In this document: positions 17,156 to 24,056 of the stretch, piece after piece | How the letters are laid out: each line of letters opens with the position of its first letter | How positions within the stretch are numbered: position 1 is the stretch's first letter | Virus record (IMG/VR): IMGVR_UViG_3300048930_000059 | Span: 1 to 32,080 of that record | Length of the DNA: 32,080 nt | From: a virus | Reading direction: 5' to 3' (one strand) | Translations under genes and position numbers: made by a program | Notes under the pieces: generated by a model | What the model was told of the DNA's origin: nothing | The model's input: only the letters and a program-made list of their open reading frames with translations | Database searches by the model: none

Positions 17156-17464
17156 TTACTCGCCGCCTTCGTCTCGTGCGGCAATGAATGCCTCGACATC
17201 ACCCTTGGTTATATTGCCGTTGGCACCGGTACCAGTGACCAGCGCCAGGTCCACACCGTTGTCATACGCGAGCTTTGCAGCGGCATCGCTGGCCAAAAAC
17301 TCGACCGGCTCCTCCTCCACTGCAGACACCTTGGCTGGGTCCAGATCCTCAACAAGCTGCTGCTCGATGTTGGTCTGGTCGGAGATGTCGGCAGGTGACA
17401 GGCCCTCAGCGAACAGGGACACGATCAGCATCACATCGGCTTGAAACGCAAAATTCCTCTTCAT
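17156..17464 (-). CDS. Small capsid-linked protein with E3-binding-like domain, 102 aa
   Basis: Residues 58-95 (ASDAAAKLAYDNGVDLALVTG and GNITKGDVEAFIAA) closely match the peripheral subunit-binding (E3-binding) domain of 2-oxoacid dehydrogenase E2 subunits, including the ASxAAxKLA helix, the VTGTG loop and ITKxDVEAF. Here it stands alone, behind an acidic N-terminal half, with no lipoyl or catalytic domain. It is the gene directly after the major capsid protein and before a terminator, the place of head-decoration or capsid-completion proteins. The frame opens at 17482, but the ATG at 17464 has GAGG at proper spacing and avoids a hairpin at 17482-17509. A decoration role is inferred from position. 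Confidence 0.7.
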   Translation of the reverse strand: MKRNFAFQADVMLIVSLFAEGLSPADISDQTNIEQQLVEDLDPAKVSAVEEEPVEFLASDAAAKLAYDNGVDLALVTGTGANGNITKGDVEAFIAARDEGGE

Positions 17465-17481
17465 GTCGTTTACCTCGATCA

Positions 17482-17509
17482 TGCCGCCAGGGCGCGAACC
17501 CTGACGGCA
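17482..17509 (-). promoter_or_regulatory. Strong RNA hairpin between capsid gene and downstream gene
   Basis: Arms 17499-17509 and 17482-17492 pair over 11 bases with a single G-U in the minus-strand RNA, closing a 6-nt loop TTCGCG. No T run follows, so it is not an ordinary terminator. Its place right after the capsid stop suggests mRNA 3'-end protection or dampened read-through translation. Confidence 0.6.
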
Positions 17510-17518
17510 TTGGATGGA

Positions 17519-18379
17519 TTAGAGAACTTCGTTCAGCGGGATTTTCACCAGCTGCTCATCCTCGACACGAATCGCACCGGCTTCGAGGTAGCTGTACACG
17601 CGCCACGCGAAGCTGATAGAGGGGTCTTTCGCGACCTCGGTGCTCACGTCCTGGTTCATCTGCAAACCAATCGCCGAGCGAGTCATCGCGAAGTTGTCCT
17701 TGATGTTGGTGCCAGAGGTCGGCAGACCGGTGTGAACGATCCAGGTGAAGCCCATCCACGAATCGACGTAGCCTTTGCGCAGGGCGTCCATCATCGTGTA
17801 GTCCTTGCTGGTCGCCTCGGTCAGCTGCAGGAGCCTGCGCTGTTGCGCCGGGGTGATCACGAACACCTTGGGCTCTTCCGGGTCCACGTTGTTGTTGGCG
17901 AACTTCTCCTGAACCTGCGTGACAAGGTCGAAGGTGATGGGCGTAGCGCCAGCACCGATGATCTGACCAGCGGGGAACGTGACTGATGCACCAGCACCGT
18001 CGCGCGATGCGCCGACAGCGGCAGCGATGATTTCTTTGTCGATGGCGCGCTTCATCGCCATGCCCTGCGCTTTCACGTAGGAGGAGTTGGGGTCGACCAG
18101 CATCTGGTTGATGTCAGCTTTTTCGTAGACATCACCGCGATGGTAGATGACAGGAATGGACTTCCTGCGCGACCACGGCGTGTCATCGTCAGGCGTTGCG
18201 GTTTTGCGGGTAGTTTTGAGCACCGCTTCGGCGACGCCCAGGCGTTCGAAGTTATGCGCTTCGCCGCCTTCCGTATTTTCCATTACCCAGGGTCGCAGGC
18301 GTGCGATGCCTTGCTGGGCGAGAAAGCGCACGCGGCGCTCGAAGGTGGTTACTTTTACCAGGTCTGCTGATGCGCCCAT
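17519..18379 (-). CDS. Major capsid protein, 286 aa
   Basis: The sequence fits a short HK97-fold capsid protein of the Phage_capsid_2-like type: SRRKSIPVIYHRGDVYEKAD, INQMLVDPNSSYVKAQ, AMKRAIDKEIIAAAVG, then VFVITPAQQRRLLQL, KDYTMMDALRKGYVDSWMGF and a C-terminal beta strand set ending in EDEQLVKIPLNEVL. It directly follows the scaffold gene, as expected for the head cluster. The ATG at 18379 is preceded by AAGGAGG, the strongest ribosome-binding site in the head cluster, suiting a very abundant protein. RNA hairpins stand on both sides of the gene (18464-18480 and 17482-17509). No separate delta domain or protease gene was seen. Confidence 0.85.
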   Translation of the reverse strand: MGASADLVKVTTFERRVRFLAQQGIARLRPWVMENTEGGEAHNFERLGVAEAVLKTTRKTATPDDDTPWSRRKSIPVIYHRGDVYEKADINQMLVDPNSSYVKAQGMAMKRAIDKEIIAAAVGASRDGAGASVTFPAGQIIGAGATPITFDLVTQVQEKFANNNVDPEEPKVFVITPAQQRRLLQLTEATSKDYTMMDALRKGYVDSWMGFTWIVHTGLPTSGTNIKDNFAMTRSAIGLQMNQDVSTEVAKDPSISFAWRVYSYLEAGAIRVEDEQLVKIPLNEVL

Positions 18380-18463
18380 GTTGGCGGCCTCCTTAGCGAA
18401 ATTGAAAGTTCATTTCGTCTTAAGGCGACCCGGCCATCCGGACCTGTGTGACTTGGGAGTTTT

Positions 18464-18480
18464 ACATCAGCCCCTGATGT
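18464..18480. repeat. Perfect 7-bp inverted repeat in the capsid leader
   Basis: ACATCAG-CCC-CTGATGT is a perfect 7-bp stem with a 3-nt loop, in the 195-base gap between the scaffold stop (18575) and the capsid start (18379). It lacks a T run on either strand. No convincing promoter was found in this gap; it may act as an RNA stability or processing element in the capsid mRNA leader. Confidence 0.4.
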
Positions 18481-18574
18481 TTGTGGTCTGGCAAGGGACC
18501 GTTACCGGCGATCCAACCACGTTCGGGCGAATCCTAACCAGAGAGATTCTGATCAGGCAAATACTTTTTGCTGG

Positions 18575-19453
18575 TCAGGTTTGAACGAACCGCATCAAAT
18601 CTGGCGGCGGACGCTGCCCGGCTGCCATGTATTCGTAAGCCTCGGCCTTCTTCTGCAGGATGATCATCTCGTCGCGTGATGGCCTGTTGGGTCCGGTGTC
18701 CATGATGCGTTTGGTGATCTCGTCGGCGCGTGCGGAGGCTTCTTGCGGAGCCAGCATGGCGGGCGCTTTGTTCGGGTCCTGCTGGTGAAACTGGCCGTCC
18801 TCATTGCTGACCGTGGCGGCGATTGAGTGCAGCCAGCGCACCTGGTCGGCAGGCAGATTGCCCTTCTCCAGTTGCTCGATGATGTACGGTGGCGTGGTGG
18901 TGTTGGTCTTGAGCAGCGCGGCGATCTGCCCGACGTTCTGGTCGTAGGCTGCGCCCCACTCACCCCGGAGGGTAGACATGGCTTCCGCGTGCGCGGCGAT
19001 CTGCGCCTCGGTCTGCGCCTTGCTGGTCTCGGATACCGTGGCCACATACGCTGCAAACTGCTGCTGCGTGAGGTTTGACTTAAACGCGAGTGACTTGAGC
19101 TGCCCCAGCGCTTCGCCCTCAATGCCAGCGCCTTCCGGCACTGCGTAGCCGTCAGCATTGTCCGGCCTGCCCAGCTTGGCGTAGATGGACTGCATGCCCT
19201 CGGCATCTTCGAGGTTGGGGGTGACCATCAGGCCAGGCACCCGCTCCATGACTTTGGAGTAAAACGCCTTCTTGTCATCGTCGCCCGCGTCATTGCTCGG
19301 CAGGCGCAGGCTGTTGCCCATGTACTGGCCGGCATCCACCAGGCGCTGCTTGAATGTCTCGGGCGAGTCCGCATCCTTCAGGAACGGCACATCGTGCAGC
19401 GCTTCGGGAAGGCTGGCTTTCGCCCACTCAGGTACTACGGCTTCATCGGCCAT
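18575..19453 (-). CDS. Capsid scaffolding protein, 292 aa
   Basis: An acidic, helical, Gln/Glu/Ala-rich protein immediately upstream of the capsid gene. Visible blocks include DSPETFKQRLVDAGQYMGNSLRLPS, in residues 29-53, YAKLGRPDNADGYAVPEG and a long C-terminal charged helix (DEMIILQKKAEAYEYMAAGQ). LGRPDxADGYxxPEG is a pattern often seen in scaffolding proteins of podophages with this gene order. The protein guides capsid assembly and is lost from mature virions. Its start overlaps the end of the 80-aa gene by 11 bases. No protease motif is visible. Confidence 0.75.
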   Translation of the reverse strand: MADEAVVPEWAKASLPEALHDVPFLKDADSPETFKQRLVDAGQYMGNSLRLPSNDAGDDDKKAFYSKVMERVPGLMVTPNLEDAEGMQSIYAKLGRPDNADGYAVPEGAGIEGEALGQLKSLAFKSNLTQQQFAAYVATVSETSKAQTEAQIAAHAEAMSTLRGEWGAAYDQNVGQIAALLKTNTTTPPYIIEQLEKGNLPADQVRWLHSIAATVSNEDGQFHQQDPNKAPAMLAPQEASARADEITKRIMDTGPNRPSRDEMIILQKKAEAYEYMAAGQRPPPDLMRFVQT

Positions 19454-19685
19454 CGGCTTCCTCCAACAATTCTTTGATGTAACTCACGAGTTCATGCTGG
19501 CCGACGGCGTAGGCCATCTTGACAGGCGACTCATTCAGCATAGTGTTGCGCTGAAATGTGTCCTCCAGCATCTTCAGACACGCTTGGCCCTGCGGGTTCG
19601 ACGGCCCGAATACAGCCTTGAACGTCTCGGACTTCTTGCGCAGCACATCGCGCCAATCACCACGTTTCTCAGCCACCTGCTGCAT
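19443..19685 (-). CDS. Bbp19-like small head-cluster protein, 80 aa
   Basis: The core KKSETFKAVFGPSNPQGQACLKMLEDTFQRNT, in residues 17-48, resembles the small Bbp19-type proteins found between portal and scaffold genes in BPP-1-like podophages; the biochemical role is unknown. The frame opens at 19715, but ATG 19685 has CAGGAGG at ideal spacing, so MQQVAEKRGDW is the likely N-terminus. It overlaps the end of the portal gene by 17 bases and the start of the scaffold gene by 11 bases, so the three are probably translationally coupled. Confidence 0.7.
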   Translation of the reverse strand: MQQVAEKRGDWRDVLRKKSETFKAVFGPSNPQGQACLKMLEDTFQRNTMLNESPVKMAYAVGQHELVSYIKELLEEADGR

Positions 19686-21321
19686 TTGCTGCCTCCTGGT
19701 TCGCCAGCGCGGCATTGCCCTGCTGTTCAGCGATCACCGCGTCCTGCATGGCCTGCTCGCGCTCAAGTCGTTCGTCGCGGATGTCGTCCACGGCTGCTTC
19801 GTCCCGGACAATCTCAGCCGGTACGGACATGCGGCGACCGATCAGGCGCATCGCTGCGTCCAGGTCGATGTTGTCCATCGGGTTGGGTTGCCCTGTTGCT
19901 ATTGCGACCTCGGCCATGCCGCCGCCGAAGCCGACGAAGTCCTTGATCACATTGGCCTCGGCCATGCGCATTGCGCGGGCAAGAGGGCCGATGTACTCCA
20001 CGTCCATCTGCGCGTTGCTCTCGACCACTGCAGGCGGCGGGGGTGGCAACACGCCTTCCCTGGCCATCATCTTGAAGGCCCTGGCAATGATCGGTGAGAG
20101 CAGGTCATTCTGGATGCGCCCCATCGTCGGCCCCAGCATCTGCAAGACTTCCTCCTGCATGCGGGCGATCTCGAACGCGGTGCGCTCCTTGTTGTCGGTG
20201 AGCAGCGCCTGCAGGCCCGGCACGAAGAAGTATTCCTCAATGCGACCCTCCAGCTGGCTGATGCGCTCGAAGGTGCTGAACGCGGGCTTTTGCGGGAACA
20301 GTTCCTTGATGCCCTCGATGCTGCGTACCACTGAGACGCCGCCAGCACGCAAGTCCATATCGGTGATCATGGCGCGCTCTTCGACGGCCATCGGTGGATC
20401 CACTTCCTTCTCGGCCCGCACCAGGTCCAGCTGCACCAGCCGGTTCAGGGTTTTGATGTCGCCCATCGCCATCATGCCGGGCGAGTTGCCCCACACAGAG
20501 CCGCTGGTTTTGCGCCAGCGCGGGATAAACACGGACATCTCGTAGTAACCGCCCTTCTTGCCCAGGCATTCCTTGGTGTCGTGCAGGATGTAGCAATGGC
20601 CCCAGGGTCGCTTGGAGGGCGAGGCTTTCTGGCCCACCGCCACAATGCGGTTGTTGGCCGGGTAGACGCAATACAGCACCTTGAGTTTCTCAGTGCGCCC
20701 AGCGCTTTCCAGCTCCTTGATCGACTGCGGCACATCGTCGCCGAACTTGCTGATGATCTCGGCAGGGGTCCACATGATCTCGCGGTAGAAGCGCAGCACG
20801 CGGCCCGTGAAATCCTCCTCGAAGAAGCACTCCTTCAGCGGCACAGCGGTGAACAGCAGGCCATTCCACTGGCCACTGGGCCCGGGTGTCTCCTCCAGCG
20901 TGATGCACGCGGTGCCGAAGCCGCACAGGTCTTGATAGGTCTCGTTGATCTGCAGGTCAAGGTTGGAGTCTTGCAGGGCGTTGTACACCAGATCAGACAC
21001 ATCGTTCAGCCACACAGCGGCCTGCTGGGTCTCGTTAAGCGATTTGTCGCGGAATTTCATATCGAACCAGCGGATGCTGGGGCTGGTCACTGCGCCATGA
21101 ATCTTCGCCGCCAGCTTCTGGTGCGAGACCACGGCCACGCTGCTGTAGTCGCTGCCATAGCGATCCCACTCGACGGAGGTTTCTCCCGCATCCTCTTTGA
21201 AGAAGTCGCCGCGATACGGGGTAACAAACCGCTCGATGTCATCCCATTGCTTTTGGACGACAGCGCGGTTGCTTTTGAGCTGATCAAACCTCTTGCAGAG
21301 GTCGACTTCGAGGCTGGACAT
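19669..21321 (-). CDS. Portal protein (T7-type head-tail connector), 550 aa
   Basis: Clear T7-type connector. The N-terminus has KSNRAVVQKQWDDIERFVTPYRG, residues about 15-37, then HQKLAAKIHGAVTSPSIRWF; the middle has LCGFGTACITLEE and FTAVPLKECFFEED, and further on GVSVVRSIEGIKELFP, KERTAFEIARMQEEVLQMLGP and LLSPIIARAF. Twelve copies form the ring through which DNA is packaged. The C-terminal tail is Ala/Gln-rich. The frame opens at 21360, but ATG 21321 is preceded by GGGAG at 6-base spacing and gives the normal N-terminus. That ribosome-binding site lies within one arm of a 12-bp inverted repeat (21326-21373), described separately. Confidence 0.85.
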   Translation of the reverse strand: MSSLEVDLCKRFDQLKSNRAVVQKQWDDIERFVTPYRGDFFKEDAGETSVEWDRYGSDYSSVAVVSHQKLAAKIHGAVTSPSIRWFDMKFRDKSLNETQQAAVWLNDVSDLVYNALQDSNLDLQINETYQDLCGFGTACITLEETPGPSGQWNGLLFTAVPLKECFFEEDFTGRVLRFYREIMWTPAEIISKFGDDVPQSIKELESAGRTEKLKVLYCVYPANNRIVAVGQKASPSKRPWGHCYILHDTKECLGKKGGYYEMSVFIPRWRKTSGSVWGNSPGMMAMGDIKTLNRLVQLDLVRAEKEVDPPMAVEERAMITDMDLRAGGVSVVRSIEGIKELFPQKPAFSTFERISQLEGRIEEYFFVPGLQALLTDNKERTAFEIARMQEEVLQMLGPTMGRIQNDLLSPIIARAFKMMAREGVLPPPPPAVVESNAQMDVEYIGPLARAMRMAEANVIKDFVGFGGGMAEVAIATGQPNPMDNIDLDAAMRLIGRRMSVPAEIVRDEAAVDDIRDERLEREQAMQDAVIAEQQGNAALANQEAANAAGG

Positions 21322-21325
21322 GCGT

Positions 21326-21373
21326 GTCTCCCGACAGGGCATGGCGCATTGATACCGCAAACTGCCGGGAGAC
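21326..21373 (-). promoter_or_regulatory. Hairpin that would mask the portal ribosome-binding site
   Basis: In the minus-strand RNA, GTCTCCCGGCAG (21373 to 21362) can pair with CTGTCGGGAGAC (21337 to 21326): twelve continuous pairs with one G-U, closing a 24-nt loop. The 3' arm contains the GGGAG ribosome-binding site of the portal start at 21321. When paired, portal translation would be blocked. Opening could come from ribosomes finishing the large terminase gene (stop at 21399) or from a bound protein. Confidence 0.6.
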
Positions 21374-21398
21374 GGTAGGATTTTTTGCTGGTTTGGTC

Positions 21399-22886
21399 TT
21401 ACGTGCTGCGCTTTGAGCGCGGTGGCGGTCTGAAATCGCCGTTACTGGTCGCTATCGGTGTGCGCTCTGCCGCGAGCAGCACTGCATCAGCGTAATCCGT
21501 GGACCTGCCCAGCCGTTTGATGATGTCCTCCTTGCTCTCGACCTTGATGCCGTTGGCCTGCAGCCAGTAGCGCGGCGCGCACAGTTCGGACTTGAGGCGC
21601 TGGTTCCTGGGTAGCGCGACCCTGCGACCGTTCGCCGGGTTTAGCAGGTCGCGGAATTGCCACCAGAGCCGCGCGCGCTCGTTCACGAACTTGAAATTGC
21701 CGGACCAGTCGGTAGCGCCACTGCACCCGGCCGCCGCATTGACCGGCACGCACCGGGTCTCGATGTACGCCTCCAGGTGATCCACTGCGCTGGCACCGAT
21801 GCCGATCACGTCCACATGCACCGGGCACATGGAGCTGCCCACCAGTTCGATCACCTTGCCGCAGACATCGCCACCCGTGCGTATCTGGTGGCCTGCAAAG
21901 GTTGCCAGCTCGTGGTAGTACCAGTCCTCACGCATGGCGATCACGGTATCGTCCTTGCCGCCCCGAGATGGATCCACACCTGTGCTGGTGATGCGGTGCG
22001 GGACGAATTCGCGCGGCTCCCATCTGGCCATAGCGATCTCCACCCACTCGCTGGGGATGATCTGCCACTCGCCATCCTCTTGGCCTGCGGTGAAGTCGCC
22101 GTAGAGCATCTGGGAGCGCAGGGGTTCGGGTAGGGCCTGCAGCACTGCGACGTAGCCGGTATCGCGTAGGAACGGGTTGTCAGTGACCTTGGCCGGAATG
22201 AACGTGCGGGACTGTGGTATCACCTCCTCGCCGTTATGCATGAAGCGATCCGGGCCGCTGACGATCTTTTCCTGCCCATCCATTGCCGCGTACCACAGCA
22301 GCTCGCCGGGAGGGTACGGATACAGCGGGTGGTGAGGGTCAAGCCACGGCGCGAACCAGGTGATCAGCCATGTGCCGTCGGAACTGGTTGGCGGGTTGGA
22401 GCACAGCAGCGTACGACATCGCTGGCCGGGCACTGTCGATCGCACCCAGCCGCGCAGGAAGTGCACCTGTGATTCCAGCATGTTGGCTGCTTCATCGACC
22501 ACGAGCAGATCACGCGCGCGGCCCTGGTACTTGGTCTCGTCGCCGACATGAGGCGTGGACCCGAATACGATCTTGCGCTGTACGCCGTCCCACGGTCGCA
22601 GCCTGAAAATCTTGTCCGCCCCATTGAGACCGTCGCGAGTCTTGTTGAAGATCGCCACCTCGTCGATTACCGCACCCAGCTGCGTGGCTTCGCGCCGAAT
22701 GAACAAGGTCTCGCGGTGCTCGCACATGGCAAGCCCAATGGCGAGCGCGGTCTTTCCGCCGCCGGCTGCACCGCCGTACAGCATCAGGTCGGCGAGGGAG
22801 TCATAGGCTGCTGTCTGAGGGTCGGAGCGAGGAAACCAGGGGGTGTTATCAGCGAACCAGATCAGCTGTTCATCAGTGAGTGACAC
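21399..22886 (-). CDS. Terminase large subunit, 495 aa
   Basis: ATP-driven DNA packaging motor with nuclease. The N-terminal ATPase has a Walker A GGAAGGGKT (38-46, K45) and Walker B LLVVDEA (127-133, D131 and catalytic E132), followed by a motif III-like LLCSNPPT. The C-terminal RNase H-like nuclease shows its acidic residues in STGVDPSRGGKDD, VDVIGIGASAVD and DYADAVLLA. The length is usual for the family. It begins 14 bases inside the small terminase gene. This TerL looks related to those of BPP-1-like podophages rather than T7 gp19, but that is an impression needing alignment. Confidence 0.9.
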   Translation of the reverse strand: MSLTDEQLIWFADNTPWFPRSDPQTAAYDSLADLMLYGGAAGGGKTALAIGLAMCEHRETLFIRREATQLGAVIDEVAIFNKTRDGLNGADKIFRLRPWDGVQRKIVFGSTPHVGDETKYQGRARDLLVVDEAANMLESQVHFLRGWVRSTVPGQRCRTLLCSNPPTSSDGTWLITWFAPWLDPHHPLYPYPPGELLWYAAMDGQEKIVSGPDRFMHNGEEVIPQSRTFIPAKVTDNPFLRDTGYVAVLQALPEPLRSQMLYGDFTAGQEDGEWQIIPSEWVEIAMARWEPREFVPHRITSTGVDPSRGGKDDTVIAMREDWYYHELATFAGHQIRTGGDVCGKVIELVGSSMCPVHVDVIGIGASAVDHLEAYIETRCVPVNAAAGCSGATDWSGNFKFVNERARLWWQFRDLLNPANGRRVALPRNQRLKSELCAPRYWLQANGIKVESKEDIIKRLGRSTDYADAVLLAAERTPIATSNGDFRPPPRSKRST

Positions 22887-23397
22887 GGGCGTCCTCGCGC
22901 CGCTTGCGTAGCTCCCGGATCATGGCCTTGTCGTCGTCGGTGACGCTGGTATTTTCCACTGTGAGATTACCGCGCACGTTGTGGTCGTGCTCCTGCTTGT
23001 CGCGCCATAGCTCTGGCCTGCGGTTCTTGAGCCAGAAAATCATGCTGGTAGGATCAGGCGGGTACACCTTGACAAGATCAACCGTGGTGACTTGCCCTTC
23101 TGCATTGCAGAATACTTTCGTTTCTGGGTGTGAGTACCCCATGGCGCGCTCGAATAGCGACCGCTCTACTTTGGCGTCCACTATCGCCTTGGCGTTTTTT
23201 AGGGCCTCCGAAAACTCTGGGTAGTCGAGTTTCCACTTGCTGACAGTTGACTCAGTAACCTTGAACACTTTGGCGAGGTCTCGATCTGTGGCGCCGAACG
23301 CGCACAACTCCGCAGCCCGTTGCACGAATTCGGGCTTGTACTTGGACGGCCTGCCGCCTTTGGCTTTCGCCTTCGGTTTGGTTTTGGCCTTGGTCAC
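22873..23397 (-). CDS. Terminase small subunit, 174 aa
   Basis: After a Lys-rich N-terminal tail (KAKTKPKAKAKG) comes GRPSKYKPEFVQRAAELC, a helix-turn-helix ATDRDLAKVFKVTESTVSKWK (about residues 36-56), then LFERAMGYSHPE and PPDPTSMIFWLKNRRPELWRD. This is a standard phage TerS pattern: DNA recognition at the packaging site and recruitment of the large subunit. The start is GTG at 23397 with TAGGAGG upstream; its first bases overlap the preceding stop (GTGA). The C-terminus overlaps TerL by 14 bases. Confidence 0.85.
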   Translation of the reverse strand: MTKAKTKPKAKAKGGRPSKYKPEFVQRAAELCAFGATDRDLAKVFKVTESTVSKWKLDYPEFSEALKNAKAIVDAKVERSLFERAMGYSHPETKVFCNAEGQVTTVDLVKVYPPDPTSMIFWLKNRRPELWRDKQEHDHNVRGNLTVENTSVTDDDKAMIRELRKRREDARVTH

Positions 23398-23840
23398 ACA
23401 CTCCTCCTAACGCCCGGCTTCCCAGCCTGCAGTCCTCGACGCCTGGCATACACCGGCGCGTGCAGTCCGGGGATGTTATCAGGCACGGTCTCAGTGATTA
23501 AGTAGGGCTCCATCTCCTTCCGCCAGTTCATCGCACGCTGCTGGAATCCGAAGTCCCTGGGCTTGAACTCACTGCGGTGCTTGCGCTGCGCCAGTCGGCT
23601 GGGCTCAGGTATCGACAGCGTAGCGCCGGTGCTGCTGAACGTCACGGTTGCCACCAGCTCATTGTGCTTGAGCGCCTTGATTTCGCTCACGTCGATCACA
23701 GCCCATTCCTCATCGTAATCACCCCGGAACTTCTCGGCCATCGTGCCCATGCCCAGCGTATGGCTGCAGAACTGGTTCAGCACTGCGGCTGCCGTGCGGC
23801 GCGCGATGATGACAGGAGTTGGTGGAGTTTTTTCAGACAC
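23394..23840 (-). CDS. Unknown protein upstream of terminase, 148 aa
   Basis: Not recognised. It has a mixed alpha/beta sequence with DEEWAVIDVSEIKALKHN and LVATVTFSSTGATL in the middle, and a basic, Arg-rich C-terminus (APVYARRRGLQAGKPGVRRSV in two runs). There is no membrane helix or known motif. The start is a GTG at 23840 with GAGGAGG 12 bases away, and it lies 64 bases inside the preceding small gene; an ATG further in, at MGTMAEK, would avoid that overlap. It is coupled to the small terminase gene by a 4-base overlap and so is probably linked to packaging or late functions. Confidence 0.55.
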   Translation of the reverse strand: MSEKTPPTPVIIARRTAAAVLNQFCSHTLGMGTMAEKFRGDYDEEWAVIDVSEIKALKHNELVATVTFSSTGATLSIPEPSRLAQRKHRSEFKPRDFGFQQRAMNWRKEMEPYLITETVPDNIPGLHAPVYARRRGLQAGKPGVRRSV

Positions 23841-23962
23841 TGTGCGTCAGCCTCCTCGGAGTGGGATTTATCATACACATGTTCAATGCGCGTTGGGCCT
23901 TTTTGCTCCAGCGCCTCGATTGCGCGCCGGATTGTCTGCGGCTTTGCGATCATTTTTTGCAT
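23777..23962 (-). CDS. Small basic protein, 61 aa, unknown
   Basis: The product MQKMIAKPQTIRRAIEALEQ continues with HVYDKSHSEEADAQCLKKLHQLL and ends in a basic tail. It is helical and soluble, with no recognised family. Support comes from an excellent ribosome-binding site, GGAGG followed by TGAC and the ATG at 23962, which uses the last codons of the 30-aa membrane peptide gene. The 64-base overlap with the next gene is longer than usual, so one of the two starts may be wrong. Confidence 0.5.
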   Translation of the reverse strand: MQKMIAKPQTIRRAIEALEQKGPTRIEHVYDKSHSEEADAQCLKKLHQLLSSSRAARQPQC

Positions 23963-23963
23963 G

Positions 23964-24056
23964 TCACCTCCACCACACGCCAATAACAATAGCGACCAAC
24001 AACAGCCCCGCCGACAGAATTAATAAAACTGCAGCCAGCGGCACAATCAGGCTCAC
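23964..24056 (-). CDS. 30-aa single-helix membrane peptide
   Basis: A tiny gene starting with GTG at 24056 and ending TGA at 23964. The product is MSLIVPLAAVLLILSAGLLL followed by VAIVIGVWWR: one unbroken membrane helix with an aromatic-basic end. Its GTGA start overlaps the rusA stop exactly, and its last codon and stop form the ribosome-binding site of the next gene (GGAGGTGACATG), so it fits neatly into the operon. No homologue can be named. Small phage membrane peptides of this kind include holin-like, antiholin and superinfection-exclusion proteins. Confidence 0.6.
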   Translation of the reverse strand: MSLIVPLAAVLLILSAGLLLVAIVIGVWWR

